Positions 24,487 to 37,331 of a DNA stretch of 64,000 nt are shown piece by piece. A program made the translations under genes and the position numbers. The notes below the pieces were generated by a model. It did not search any database. It saw nothing but the letters and a program-made list of their open reading frames with translations, and had not been told where the DNA came from. Origin of the DNA: Onthophagus taurus (taxonomy: Eukaryota > Arthropoda > Insecta > Coleoptera > Scarabaeidae). Location of the stretch: NCBI RefSeq assembly GCF_036711975.1, contig NC_091970.1, positions 6,269,501 to 6,333,500 of the forward strand. Reading direction: 5' to 3'. Each line of letters opens with the position of its first letter. Position 1 is the first letter of the stretch.

Positions 24487-26945
24487 GCTACCTTGGCTTA
24501 ATACAGTGACATCTTGTATTTTATTATATTAAGCCGAGGCCGCTTGCGGCCGAGGCAGTACATTGTTTGACACCAGTCATGTGTTAATATGGAATTAACT
24601 GTAGCGCCTCGGTCGCAAGGAATCTCAGGTTAATACACTAACATCGTGTGTTTTAGTATATTAAACCGAGGCCGCTTGCGGCCGAGGCAGTATTTTGTTT
24701 GACACCAACCCTGTGTTGATATAGTATTAATTGTAGCGCCTCGCCCGCAAACGACCTTGGCTTAATACGTTGAATTGCACGACGTCACTGTATAAAGCCG
24801 AGGCGGTAAAGTTAATACTATATCGATACAAGACTTATGTCAAAAAAAGCTGCCGCCTTGGCCGCAAGCGACTTAGGCTTAATACATTGAAGTGCTCAAT
24901 GTCACTGTATTAAACCGAGGTTGCTTGTCGCCTCGGCCGCAAGCGACCTCGGCTTAATACAGTGACATCATGCATTTCAATGTATTAAGCCGAGGTCGCT
25001 TGCGGGCGAGGCGCTACAATTAATACTATATCAACCGCCTCGGCCGTAAGCGATCCTTGCGGCCGAGGCGCTAAAGTTAATATCATATCAACACAAGACT
25101 TGTGCCAAGAAACTACCGCCTCGGCCGCAGACAACCTAGGCTTAATGCAGTGACATCGTGTATTTCAGTGTATTAAGCCGAGGTCGCTTGCGGCTGAGAA
25201 GCTAGAGTTAATACTATGTCAATACAAGACTTATGTCAAAGAAACTACCGCCTCGGCCGCAAGCGACCTCGGCTTAATACATTGAAGTGCTCGATGTCAC
25301 TGTATTAAACCGAGGTTGCTTGCTGCCGAGGCGCTAGAGTTAACACCATATCAACACAAGACTTGTGTTAAGAAACTGCCGGCTCGGTCGCAAGCAACCT
25401 CGGCTTAATACAGTGACATCGTGCATTTCAACGTATTAAGCCGAGGTCGCTTGCGGGCGAGGCGCTACAATTAATACCATATCAAGACAGGGTTGGTGTC
25501 AATCGCCTCGGCCGCAAGCTACCTCGGCTTAATATAGTGACATCGTGTATTTCAACGTATTAAGCCGAGGTCGCTTGCGGGCGAGGCGATACAATTAATA
25601 CTATATCAACACTGGGTTGGTGTCAACTGCCTTGGCCGCAAGCGACCTCGGCTTAATACGTTGAATTGCACGATGTCACTGTATAAAGTTAATACCACAT
25701 CAATACAAGACTTATGTCAAAGAAACTGTCGCCGAGGTCGCTTGCGGCTGAGGCGCTAGAGTTAATACTATATCAATACAAGACTTATGTCAAAGAAACT
25801 ACCGCCTCGGCCGCAAGCGACCTCGGCTTAATACATTGAAGTACTCAATGTCACTGCATTAAACCGAGGTTGCTTGCGGCCGAGGCACTAATGTTAACAC
25901 CATATCAACACAAAACTTGTGTCAAGAAACTGCCGCCTCGGCCGCAAGCGACCTCGGCTTAATACATTGAAGTACTCAATGTCACTGCGTTAAACCGAGG
26001 TTGCTTGCGGCCGAGGCACTAATGTTAACACCATATCAACACAAAACTTGTGTCAAGAAACTGCCGCCTCGGCCGCAAGCGACCTCGGCTTAATACATTG
26101 AAGTACTCAATGTCACTGCGTTAAACCGAGGTTGCTTGCGGCCGAGGCACTAATGTTAACACCATATCAACACAAAACTTGTGTCAAGAAACTGCCGCCT
26201 CGGCCGCAAGCGACCTCGGCTTAATACAGTGACAACGTCCATTTCAACGTATTACGCCGAGGTCGCTTGCGGCTGAGGCGCTAGAGTTAATACTATATCA
26301 ATACAAGACTTATGTCAAAGAAACTACCGCCTCGGCTTAATACATTGAAGTGCTCGATGTCACTGTATTAAACCGAGGTTGTTTGTTGCCGAGGCGTTAG
26401 TGTTAACACCATATCAACACAAGACTTGTGTCAAGAAACTACCGCCTCGGCCGCAAGCGACCTCGGCTTAATGCAGTGACATCGTGTACTTCAACGTATT
26501 AAGCCGAGGTCGCTTGCGGCTGAGGCGCTAGAGTTAATACTATATCAATACAAGACTTATGTCAAAGAAACTACAGCCTCGGCCGCAAGCGACCTCGGCT
26601 TAATACATTGAAGTGCTCGATGTCACTGTATTAAACCGAGGTTGCTTGCTGCCGAGGCGCTAGAGTTAACACCATATCAACACAAAACTTGTGTCAAGAA
26701 ACTGCCGCCTCGGCCGCAAGCGACCTCGGCTTAATACAATGACATCGTGCATTTCAACGTATTAAGCCGAGGTCGCTTGCGGCTGAGGCGCTAGAGTTAA
26801 TACTATATCAATACAAGACTTATGTCAAAGAAACTACAGCCTCGGCCGCAAGCGACCTCGGCTTAATACATTGAAGTGTTCGATGTCACTGTATTAAACT
26901 GAGGTTGCTTGCGGCCGAGGCAGTACTTTGTTTGACACCAACCTT
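24487..26945. repeat. Palindromic GC-rich satellite, main array
   Basis: About 19 tandem units of roughly 130 bp. Each unit is a near-perfect hairpin of about 83 bp. The left arm is 'gcctcggccgcaagcgacct' plus 'cggcttaatac'; the centre is about 20 nt ('attgaagtactcaatgtcac'), itself palindromic; the right arm is 'gtattaaaccgaggttgctt' plus 'gcggccgaggc'. Hairpins are joined by a linker of about 47 nt (such as 'ttaacaccatatcaacacaa' plus 'aacttgtgtcaagaaac') with its own small palindrome ACACAAAACTTGTGT. GC content is far above the surroundings and CpG is frequent. There are no open frames. A diverged single copy is visible at 43160-43250. Confidence 0.92.
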
Positions 26946-27900
26946 AATTTGAAATGAATACTCTGAGGAAGTAAAATTTTTAACAATATAACGACCATTT
27001 CTTATTTTATAATCTTAAAAATTTAAATCCTAAAATTTTGTTCAGAAGAAATTTTTAACGTTTTTGATAACAATAAGTTGATAGTTTTGGGGTTAGATTG
27101 AGGTTAATAATTTTTATCAACGAAACGAATACGTACTGATAACAAAATAAGGATTAAATAACGTTAAATAGTTTCATTTCTTGAGTCATAAACTTTTTAA
27201 AAAAAAATTTAACGTTATATTGTATTAAATTTCTAATTACCCCACTTTTATTTCTTAATTATGCGCAATACTTTATCTAGAAAATTACAAATTCCTTTAA
27301 TACTTATAATAAGATAAATTTGAAGTGATAATAACTTTTTAAAAAAATTCTTTTTTTAAAACACTTATCTCATATCAATCCTATTCTTTTCATTTAAAAT
27401 TTTTTTCGCAATTGACCATTGTCCAAAAAAAAAATATCCAAGTACATGCAATAAATGTTTTAATAAAATATTAAAAATTTAGTAAACAATAGATCGTTAA
27501 CTTGCGTACTCTATACAATCACGAATATGATTATTATCATGCGATCAGATATCGTAGTACGTAATAGTTTTAGTGAAAACCACACGAACAAATCGACATT
27601 TGTTATAACGTCGAAGCAACAATAACAAGTCGGTCTCGAGCGGTTCTGATAACCAGATAAATACGGACAGTTGTATCGTTTTAATTATAGTTCTTGGACG
27701 TTGGCAGTTGGATGCAGTCTCGAGTGAGAGGAAAACTCGAACATATATCTCCAACTCCATCAGTGCACGTTTTCGTTTTAACATGAACGCAAGTGATTTA
27801 TCCTCCGAATTTATTTTAAATTATTAGATTACACTCAATTAAGATTAATCGTGATATATATATTTACATTAATAGTGATTGATTTTGTTGTTAATTAAGT
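26946..27900. other. AT-rich stretch, possible SLC16 promoter at its right end
   Basis: No gene seen. Homopolymer-rich to about 27480, then less so up to the candidate first exon of the transporter gene near 27909. A 79-codon minus-strand frame at 27545-27784 shows no domain and I leave it out. Confidence 0.4.
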
Positions 27901-27908
27901 GATCGAAT

Positions 27909-27932
27909 ATGGGAAAAGATGATCATGACAAG
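27909..27932 (+). other. Candidate remote 5' exon of the SLC16 gene, with upstream ATG
   Basis: The short text 'atgggaaaagatgatcatga' followed by 'caag' ends at a good donor (gtaaaa). Joined to the acceptor at 32288-32289, it reads MGKDDHDK then EFYRTLGITPHG and stops after 27 codons, in the same frame as the transporter ATG but before it. I read it as a 5' exon with an upstream open frame. The assignment is an inference; the two sites are 4.3 kb apart. Confidence 0.35.
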
Positions 27933-29840
27933 GTAAAAAAATGAAATTATTTCAAATCACGTGTTGAGATTAAGAAAAAGAAATGATAAAAGAATGTTTT
28001 TGCCATTGTTGGATCATTAAATTTAAATTTCAATCAGTTAAAAGGATATGAATCATTAAATTAAAGTTCGCGATGAAAAACGATCTTTGTTAAGATTATT
28101 TTATTCCTTTTGGTAAAAAGATGGAAATGAATTAATTTATTGATTAGAAACAAAATGCACTTTGAATGGCGACCTTGTACCATTTAACTTAATTGGAATA
28201 CTATAAATAGAATTACTTAAATTGTATTTCCAAAAATTTACGGAAACAAAAAATTCTTTGTTAACCATCAATTTCGAAATGACATTTTAATAGATAACTT
28301 ATCGCAACCACTAAAGAAAGACAATAGATTCATCGTATTTATCATTTGTACACATAACACGTCATACGATAACAACGTTCGATTCCGGTTTAATTTAAAA
28401 AATATTAACTATATAAATTATCAAATTAGAAAAAAAATCGTTAGATTTGAAGCCAAAATCGTCGTCGTCGATGTTTTCCAAACGAAAATACCTGATGGTT
28501 TGGCATCCGTTAACGCGCACCCGTTCATATTAATAACGAGATCATAAAAAATGGGTTCTTTTTTAATCGGTTCTAAATTTATGCTTTGTTTGTTATTGTG
28601 ATTTTTTTTGTTTTAGTTTGGGTTGTTGAAAGATTAAAACAAAATAGGAAATCGTTAAAAATGATTAATTTTACCATGTTATTGTGTGTATCAAAGAGGT
28701 TTAGGTTCAATGCACTGCTATCTTATTATTTTAAAATATCATCAGCGGTAGTCAACAAATTGTATTGTAAAACGACTGTTTATGAAAAAGTATTTAAATC
28801 TAATTTCCGTTTTGATGGTATCAGCCCTTAAAATCTTTTGACATAAGTTTCGTTTTAATTGGCTTAGACATCATTCTCTTCAGGAGTTGGGCTAAGAGTG
28901 TTGTGTTTTGATTCATTTTTGAGTTTGATGATTGCGTTTGACCAGATTGCCGAATATGTTAGGGAGTATAATTGTGGAGATAGCTTTGATTCTTCTCATT
29001 TTGCCACACATTAATTATGACGATGCTGCGTATCTCAATCTGTGCACAGCCCTTCGGAGTAAATTGGAAAGCCTTTAGATGATGATTTTCCAGAGTCGTA
29101 GATCATTTCATTTCAAAATTGTCCAATACCTTTCACTTTTTAGCATCACATGACTTGCCCACTCGATCAATATCGGACTCTACCTCATATTTCCAGTCCA
29201 TAGTAATGAAATCTACCACAGCTCTTTTACAGTGCAGTCGATTGCGTTGTGGAACAATTAGCTTGCCGTTGTTTGCAATGCAGCTAGTTTAAAGCTCTTC
29301 AACTATCTTCTTCTTGACCTATACGTGTCTGTTTTCTTTTCTAGTCTGCCTTTCATCTATCTTTTGCTGCACTCTTTTGTGTCTATTTCCTTCCTTGTAG
29401 TAACTGACTGTCGATCCGTTACATAACTCAAATATGCTCATTCGCTCAGCTTTATTAGCACGTCATTTAGTATTAATTTTTTGGTAGCCATAATTATTTA
29501 TTTAAAAGTTACATATACACTGATACCAGTTGGGTCTCCTGGTAGATAGCGCTTATTGCCATAAATTGATCCGTTTGTTATTTATTATTATTGATTGATG
29601 TCTGAATGTGTGAAAGTTCGTAAACGATGTGGTCCTAGTCAGTTCTGACATAGAGGAACTGGAAAACATGTTACAAGATCTTTAGAAATTATTTCGACTT
29701 ATTCTGAACTGCAAGAAGGTTTCTAGTCACATCAATTAGACCACATTATACATCACTTGACTAAGCGGCATTTTATCGTTTTTAGAGATTTTCTTGCTAG
29801 GTAAAAGTGTAACTCTTATCTTAGAAAAAATGCAGAATAC
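27933..29840. other. Probable intron of SLC16 gene, no features recognised
   Basis: AT-rich at first, more balanced at 28840-29500. The 81-codon frame at 28586-28831 has no domain. The balanced part may be an old transposon relic, but I cannot name it. Confidence 0.35.
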
Positions 29841-31990
29841 TTTAATTTTATTATTATATTCGTAATCTTCATAAAATAATCTTTAAAGTGAGTCTTTTAT
29901 CTCAAGAAATCAAAAAGTGCAAACTTTCAACTTTTAATTTTGACATATTTGTCAATTTCATAAAAAATCCTTTAAAATGAGTCCAAACTCGACATATTTA
30001 ACTTTAATATGAATGGAAATACAATCACTTCCGGTTTGAAACGTCAATGTCAATTTTGACATATTTGTCATCTTTATTAAAAAACCTTTAAAATGAGTCC
30101 AAACATGACGCACTTATCTCAAAAAACAAAAAAGTTAGAATAAAAAACATTAAACCCGAAGTTAGCAACAATGAAGATAGCAATTTAATTTTTAAATATT
30201 AATACCAACCTTAATTTTTTATTTTTTTTTATTATATTTCTGTTTTTGTGACAAATATTAAGACATTTTATAAAAATTAAGAATATGTCAAAATTGAGGT
30301 TGACATTTCTAACCGGAAGTTGACCATAACTTCATTAATATTGAAGATAAATATGTCGTATTTGTAGTCATTTTAAAGGATTTTTAATAAAGATTACAAA
30401 TATGTCAAAATTGAGGTTGATATTTTATAACCTGAAGTTAGTTATCACATAATAGCCAAATGGACAACTTCATGGTGTTCTTCCATGACGTATTCTTTAT
30501 TAAAAAAACCTTTAAAATGAATCCAAACAAGATGCACTTATCTCAAAAAACAAAAAAATTTGAATAAAAAATATTAAACCCGAAGTTAGCAGCAATGAAG
30601 ATAGCAATTTAATTTTTAAATATTAATACCAACCTTAATTTTTATTTTTTTTTATTATATTTTTGTTTTTGTGACAAATATTAAGACATTTTATAAAAAT
30701 TAAAAATATTCCAAAATGACGTTGACATTTCAAACCGGAAGTTGTTTATATCTCGAGTAATATTGGAATTAAACCTATCATGTTTGGACTCATTTTAAAG
30801 GATTTTTCACATAGATTACAAATATGTCAAAATTGACGTTGACATTTTATACCTGAAGTTAGTTATCAGTTATCATTAGGGCACGGAACTTTTGTAACGA
30901 AACAATACGATTTCCCCCCTCCACTCGTTCTCAGCAGAAAATTTCATACAAAAGTTGTTCTAAATTAAATTCTAAAACGATTTTCTCAACAAAAATATAT
31001 ATATAAAATTTTTTTTGAGGTTATATCCTTATTGAAAAATTATTATTTTGAGGTTATCTCCTTAATTATTGATTAAATCAAAAAATTTTGTTAACAATGT
31101 TTGTTAAGAATTGCTTCAGGAACAGTGTTTGTTAAAACAATTTTTTTCTAACTTGTAATTTTAATTTCCCACTGAGTAGTATGCTATAAAAATTAATATT
31201 TTTGAGGTTATATCCTTATTGTTGATTTAATCAAAAAATGTTGTTAACAAAATTTGTTTAGAATTACTTCAGGAACAGTGTTTGTTAATACAATTTTTTG
31301 CTAACTTGAAATTTTAATTTCCCTCTGAATAGTATGCTATCAAAATTAATTATATCAATAATTATTGTTTCTATCAAAAAATGTTTTAAATAAAATTTGT
31401 TTCAATTTCGATTTTGAATCAATTATCTCAATAAAAAAATTTTACATCTCTATTAATTAAGCATCTAAGAATAATTATGTGTAAAAACGGAAAAATTATT
31501 ATTTTAAGTTTATCTCCTTAATTATTGATTTAATCAAAAAAAAATGTTGACAAAGTTTGTTTAGAATTGTTTCAGGAACAATTTTTGTTAACACAATCTT
31601 TTTCTAACTTGAAATTTTAATTTCCCACTGAACAGTATGCTGTTCTTTTAATCAGATCGAGTGGAGGGGGAAAATCGTATCGTTTTGTTACAAAAGTTCC
31701 GTGCCCTAGTTATCATATAATAGAAGTTTTATAACTGAAGTTAATTTTTAAAGTGTTTTTTTGGGTCATTTCACATTGATTAAAAATAGTCGTCGATTTG
31801 TATGTATAAAAATGCTTGTGATAGCTATCATCAGTGTTCTGTGATAAAAATGGACAGACACCAGACAATTTTCAATAGTTTGAGCCTGTCTATTCTGAGA
31901 AATCTTATATTTTTAGACAGATAAAAATGAAAATCCCGTTTTTCTCAACATTATTCTTTTGTCGCTTAGTCAAGTGATGCATAACGCGGT
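29840..31990. repeat. Dispersed repeat cluster (copies of the 670-1540 family)
   Basis: Several partial copies of the 'tgtcaaaattgacgttgaca' / 'accggaagttgaccataact' family stand head to tail at 29840-30877 and resume at 31709 after a MITE insertion. The end 'gtgatgcataacgcggtct' at about 31970-31990 matches the end beside NAGLU at 3989. Confidence 0.75.
30879..31706. mobile_element. 828-bp MITE with 49-bp terminal inverted repeats and TA duplication
   Basis: The left end begins GGGCACGGAACTTTTGTAAC and continues to 'cccctccactcg'. The right end is its reverse complement with three mismatches over 49 bp. TA immediately precedes the left end and follows the right end, which fits a TA target duplication as in Tc1/mariner-type elements. 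The interior has no protein frame but holds three related copies of about 150-180 bp ('caggaacagtgtttgttaa' at about 31120 and 31270, a diverged one near 31575). It is nested in the dispersed repeat, splitting its 'agttagttatcatataatag' end. Confidence 0.87.
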
Positions 31991-32289
31991 CTAATTGGTC
32001 TTCAATCTTAAAAAAACAAGTTTAGAATTACAATGTCTAGGCACTACACAAGCAAGCTTTCAATGCAACTTACTTTGACTTCTACGTCTTTAAAGAGAAA
32101 GTTGTTTTTATCTTAGTATTGAAAATGGTGGTAAGAAGAAGTAGTGGCCTGATCAGGAGCCAGGCTGGGGTGGTGTTGGATTATCTTAGTAGAATTTAAT
32201 TAGTAACAATTTTTAACTTAATCATTTTTCACTTTCAATTTCGCTGTGAACAGTATGGCTAAAATTGATACTATTTTATTTTTTTGTAG
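31991..32289. other. End of the intron before the SLC16 coding exon
   Basis: Nothing recognisable apart from the pyrimidine tract and acceptor (attttatttttttgtag) at 32273-32289, which opens the transporter's main exon. Confidence 0.45.
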
Positions 32290-32448
32290 GAATTCTACAG
32301 AACTCTTGGGATCACCCCGCATGGCAGTTCATCATCTTTACCCGCCTAGTAGCCATCCGGCTGCGTCGTTAGCCCGCATGATAGACCAAACCGACACAAT
32401 CTCGCGCCTTGCTTCTTCGCGTAGGCAATTTAGCAGAGATCTGCAAGA

Positions 32449-35400
32449 ATGGCCGAGAAAAAATTGGACACTATTGCATCCACTGCCCGTACCGCAGGCA
32501 GTGGAACAGACTCTTTACCAGTGAACGCGAGTGTTAGTGCCGCCGTTGAATCAACGACCACGAGCCACAATAACAACAATCACATCAATCATATTATTAC
32601 AAACGGTTCCCCGTATAAGCAACCCCTTAAGTTGCAGTTCACCAATTTATACCCGAATGATAAAGAAGTTGATGCACTTCTTCCTTCATCGTTAAAAGTA
32701 TCCACTGTGTCGCCCGATGGAGAGAAATCGTCTCTTCACGTTCAATTTGATCATGTTGATGATGAGGATGAGTCCATAAAAGAGCAACCTAGTCCATCGT
32801 CTATTGATAGTGATAGTTCTTCGTCGAGTAGCTCTTCAAGTAGTGAAAAATCAATTGAAATCTCCGAAGCACGTCCACCCGATGGTGGGTGGGGTTGGGT
32901 AGTTGTAGCAGCGTCGTTCGTTGTTAATTTAATAGCTGATGGGATAACGTTTAGTTTTGGAGTTATTTTCGTTGAATTTCTCGAGTATTTCGGTGAAAAT
33001 CGTGCAAAGACTTCATGGATAGGCAGTTTATTTATGGCTATGCCTTTATTGTCCGGCCCAATAGCTTCATTTCTAACAGATCGATACGGTTGTAGAGCTG
33101 TAACAATGGCCGGCTCCGTTTTGGCAGCCGCAGGATTCGTGATTAGCTCTATGTCGAATAGCATGGAAGTATTGATTATTACTTTTGGTGTCTTCGCCGG
33201 ATTTGGGCTAAGTTTATGTTATGTGGCGTCCGTTGTAATAGTAGCTTATTATTTCGATAAGAAGAGATCTTTCGCAACTGGTTTATCGGTTTGCGGAAGT
33301 GGGATTGGCACATTTATTTTTGCACCGTTAATACAATTACTTTTGGATCATTATGGTTGGAGAGGTACCACATTGATTTTGGCCGGTTTATTCTTAAATT
33401 TAGCTGTTTGTGGCGCTTTGATGCGGGATCTTCCGTGGACTCCGAGCAGTTTAAAATCGAAAGAACGAAAGAAAAATAAAATATTAAAAAAGAAAAAGAG
33501 TCAATCATCAGCGGATACTTTCTCTGTAAGCAATAGCACGAACACCGCGAGTGTTTTACAACCCATTTTAGAAGCGAATGAAAATCCTCATCATGAAGAC
33601 GAAGACGAACTTCATGGTCACGATCGCTTATCAAGCTCTTTAGTTAATCTCCCAACGTATGTTAAAAACGGGGAGAAAGTCCCTGTTGAAGTTTTAGAAC
33701 TGCTATCGAAAAACCCCAACGTTTACAACGTACTAATGCATAACTACCCTAATTTATTAACCCAATCGAGAAGTTTCAGCGATTCCGGTCGATTAAACGA
33801 AGCTCACCTTCTCCAACAGAAACACTCTGTGCCTTCTCCTCTATCTGTTAACCCACCACCGATACAAAATCAATCGTCCGATGCCGCCCTTTTATGGTGG
33901 TTAAAACGTAGCGATATTTCACCTCCTCGAATGATTCACGCCAAAAAAACGGTCCAACCGGCTTATTTAAAAGATTTACGAGTACACCGACTCTCTTTAA
34001 CCTATCGCGGAGCCATGTTGAACATCAATCGGTATCGATTAAGAGCTTCTTCTTGTCCGGATATTTACCGGAATTCAATGACCACCATTGCGAAAGAAAA
34101 ACACGACTTCTTCGGCGGCTTTCGGGATTTAAAGAAGATTTTAGTTGATATGTTTGACTTTTCACATTTCGCCGATCCAAAATTTTTAATATTTGCCATT
34201 TCGAATTTTTTGTTATACACTTGGTACGATGTACCCTACGTGTATCTATCTGATTACGCCAATACCATTGAGTTACCCAAAGAAGTCGGATCGTTTTTGA
34301 TTAGTAATATAGGAATTATTAATATGATTGGAGAGGTAAGTTTTTTGATTTTTCATTTTGACGTGTTTATTTGAAAGTGGTGGGTTTTTGTTGTAGATAA
34401 TGCTGGGTTGGGCTGGTGATCGTCCGGAATTTGACGCGGGGATTATTTATGCTGTTTGTATGGGATTTTGCGGTGCGGCAACGGCGTTTATACCGATTTT
34501 AAGATCGTACAGTGCACTTTTAGTAGCAACCGGAGCCTTTGGTCTGTTTATCGCTGCCAATTACTCTTTAACATGTATTATCTTGGTCGATTTGCTGTCC
34601 CTTGATAAATTTACGAATGCCTATGGGTTACTCTTGCTAGTACAAGGTATCGCTAATTTAATTGGACCGCCAATAGCAGGTAAATATTTTTAAATTAAAT
34701 ATATTTTAGTCTATCAGTCTAACTTAAAATGTCAGTACTCGGCTTGATTTGAAATTGGCAATATTTAGTCTTCTATTAAGAGTATCTAAGCTTCTGCCAT
34801 CAATATTTAGTCTTCTATTGGCCCTATTCAGTCTTTCATTCAGAGTATCTGAGGTTCAAGCTGCAGTACATAGTCCTAAATCTTTTCTGCCAGTAGTATT
34901 CGCAATATTTAGTCTTCTATTAAGAGTATCTAAGCTTCTGGAAGCAGTATCTAGTCTTAATATGTTTTCTACAAACAACATTTAGTTTTCTTTTGGCAAT
35001 ATTTAATCTTCTATTAAGAGTATCTAAGCTTCTGCCATCAATATCTAGTCTTCTATTGGTCCTATTCAGTCTTTCATTAAGAGTATCTGAGGTTCAAGCT
35101 GCAGTACATAGTCCGAAATGTTTTCTGCCAGTAGTATTGGCAATATTTAGTCTTCTATTAAGAGTATCTAAGATTCTGGCAGCAGTATCTAGTCTGATAT
35201 GTTTTCTACAAATAACATCTAGTTTCCTTTTGGCAATATTTAATCTTTTATTAAGAGTATCTAAGCTTCTGCCATCAATATCTAGTCTTCTATTGGCCCT
35301 ATTCAGTCTTTCATTAAGAGTATCTGAGGTTCAAGCTGCAGTACATAGTCCTAAATCTTTTCTGCCAGTAGTATTCGCAATATTTAGTCTTCTATTAAGA

Positions 35401-37331
35401 GTATCTAAGCTTCTGGCAGCAGTATCTAGTCTGATATGTTTTCTACAAACAACATCTAGTTTTCTTTTGGCAATATTTAATCTTTTATTAAGAGTATCTC
35501 AGCTTCTGCCATCAATATCTAGTCTTCTATTGGCCCTATTCAGTCTTTCATTAAGAGTATTTGAGGTTCAAGCTGCAGTACATAGTCCGAAATGTTTTCT
35601 GCCAGTAGTATTGGCAATATTTAGTCTTCTATTAAGAGTATCTAAGCTTCTGGAAGCAGTATCTAGTCTTAATATGTTTTCTACAAACAACATTTTGTTT
35701 TCTTTTGGCAATATTTAATCTTTTATTAAGAGTATCTAAGCTTCTGCCATCAATATCTAGTCTTCTATTGGCCCTATTCAGTCTTTCATTAAGAGTATCT
35801 GAGGTTCAAGCTGCAGTACATAGTCCGAAATGTTTTCTGCCAGTAGTATTGGCAATATTTAGTCTTCTATTAAGAGTATCTAAGCTTCTGGAAGCAGTAT
35901 CTAGTCTTAATATGTTTTCTACAAACAACATTTAGTTTTCTTTTGGCAATATTTAATCTTCTATTAAGAGTATCTAAGCTTCTGCCATCAATATCTAGTC
36001 TTCTATTGGCCCTATTCAGTCTTTCATTAAGAGTATCTGAGGTTCAAGCTGCAGTACATAGTCCGAAATGTTTTCTGCCAACAGTATTTGACAGTATTTG
36101 AGAGTGTGGCGGAGTTTTGACGTCGCCGATTTTGTTGGGAAGATGACCGAATTTGATTATTTAGCATTCTGGAAGCAATCTAATCTTATCAGCAGTATGT
36201 AACTTTCTGCAAGGAGTATTTCCTCTTTTACCAGAGGTATCCAACCTTCTATTACTAATATCTCGGCTTCTACCAGCAGTATTTAGTCTCCTATTGACAA
36301 TATTTAGTCTTCTATTAAGAGTATTTAAGCTTCTAGTCTGAAATGTCTTCTGCTAGCAATATCTAGCTATGTACTACGAATATTTAGTTCTATTGCAATG
36401 GTACTTAGTCCGCTATTAGTTTTGCCACATATATTTAATGCAAGTCCTTTGCTAACAGTATCATTTAGACGAAGTAAAAGTTGTAACAAGATTTCTGTGG
36501 GTGAGAGCCCAACTTTCTTGAGAGTTCTATGTTTCAACCTCAATATTTATAGATAAAGGAATCTTTTCAACAATTTTGAGCAATTTTGCCTTGGAAACAA
36601 AGCTTATTCGAATGTGTAGATATCATCATTAATGATGTAATAGCAATTTAAACAATGGCTGAAATGCATTAGTAATATGCCTAATGTTATTATAGGCATT
36701 TTTATAACTAAGAATTATTTATTGTGTAACCCTCATTTTTTGATTATGAGTCATGAGATATTCAACAGTACTTATGGCGGCCTACAAATTTTGATATTCT
36801 TTAAAAATAAACCAAGGAGACTAACATTTATTAGATTAGCTTGATTTAGACACATTTCCTAATCTGTTGTTAATATCAGCAGGGAAATTAATAAAAAGCA
36901 AATACATACATACCGAGTATCTGCTCCATCCTCTTAATTTAATCCCAATTCTACATTCCCTTGTATATTTTCCTTCCTGGTGGGTTTTCCTTAATAATCT
37001 GGGGAAGAAAATAGAAAACATTTTAATTTATTAAAAAATAATTAATAAATATTTTTTTTTAGGTTGGATTTTTGATATAACAGGAAAATACGATTTATCT
37101 TTCTACCTATCTGGGTTTTTCATTGGCTTATCTGGTCTCTTACTATTTATATTACCAGCTACGAAAAGATATCGACGATTTCAAACGTTACACAGGCAAG
37201 CTTCAGAATGTACAATGAACGGCGAATTAGATCCTAAAGAACCCAGATTTTACAACATCTTAACCTCCTGCATCACAGGGCAGGTCAACGAGAAAAGAAA
37301 AAAGAATATAACCGAGGAACAGCATGTCTAA
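32449..37331 (+). CDS. Monocarboxylate transporter, SLC16 family (MCT12/14-like)
   Basis: Plasma-membrane carrier of the major facilitator superfamily for monocarboxylates or related solutes. Coding exons are 32449-34335, 34397-34679 and 37063-37331, all with GT...AG borders, giving 812 residues. The exon acceptor is at 32289 and the first ATG in frame after the last upstream stop is at 32449. A long hydrophilic, Ser-rich N-terminus precedes the SLC16 signature 'PPDGGWGWVVV' (about residue 143) and transmembrane segments 1-6 ('YYFDKKRSFATGLSVCGSG' included). A hydrophilic loop of about 200 residues follows (acidic 'EDEDELHGHD' and basic KKKK stretches), then segments 7-12, with 'GWAGDRP' at the start of exon 2 and 'LIGPPIAGWIFD' across the last junction. 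The C-tail ends TEEQHV. AATAAA lies at 37505. Substrate cannot be read. The last intron is filled with minisatellite. Confidence 0.94.
34745..36400 (+). repeat. Minisatellite in SLC16 intron, about 238-bp higher-order unit
   Basis: Reverse-orientation version of the 'AGACTAGATACTG' family: 'tctagtcttctattggccct', 'ctttcattaagagtatctg' and similar words every 20-25 bp. They are organised in six near-identical units of about 237-240 bp between 34790 and 36080, each containing 'ttcaagctgcagtacatagt'. Because the unit is close to a multiple of three, one frame stays open for 241 codons (34993-35718) and reads a Leu/Ser-rich repeat. Nothing suggests it is translated. The right part, 36080-36400, is more degenerate. 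Confidence 0.85.
36401..37062. other. Remainder of last SLC16 intron
   Basis: No repeat or gene recognised. The acceptor at 37061-37062 follows a T-rich tract. Confidence 0.5.

Noticed and set aside
24487..26945. Regular palindromic repeats with spacers, resembling a CRISPR or integron array
   Set aside because: The host is clearly a eukaryote with split genes, the 'spacers' are themselves conserved repeats, and no associated genes exist.
27909..32350. MGKDDHDK-EFYRTLGI as a J-domain protein start
   Set aside because: The similarity to DnaJ starts is short, no HPD motif follows and the frame stops after 27 codons.
34993..35718. 241-residue Leu-rich 'protein'
   Set aside because: It is a direct reading of minisatellite units in an intron; the same units elsewhere are interrupted by stops.
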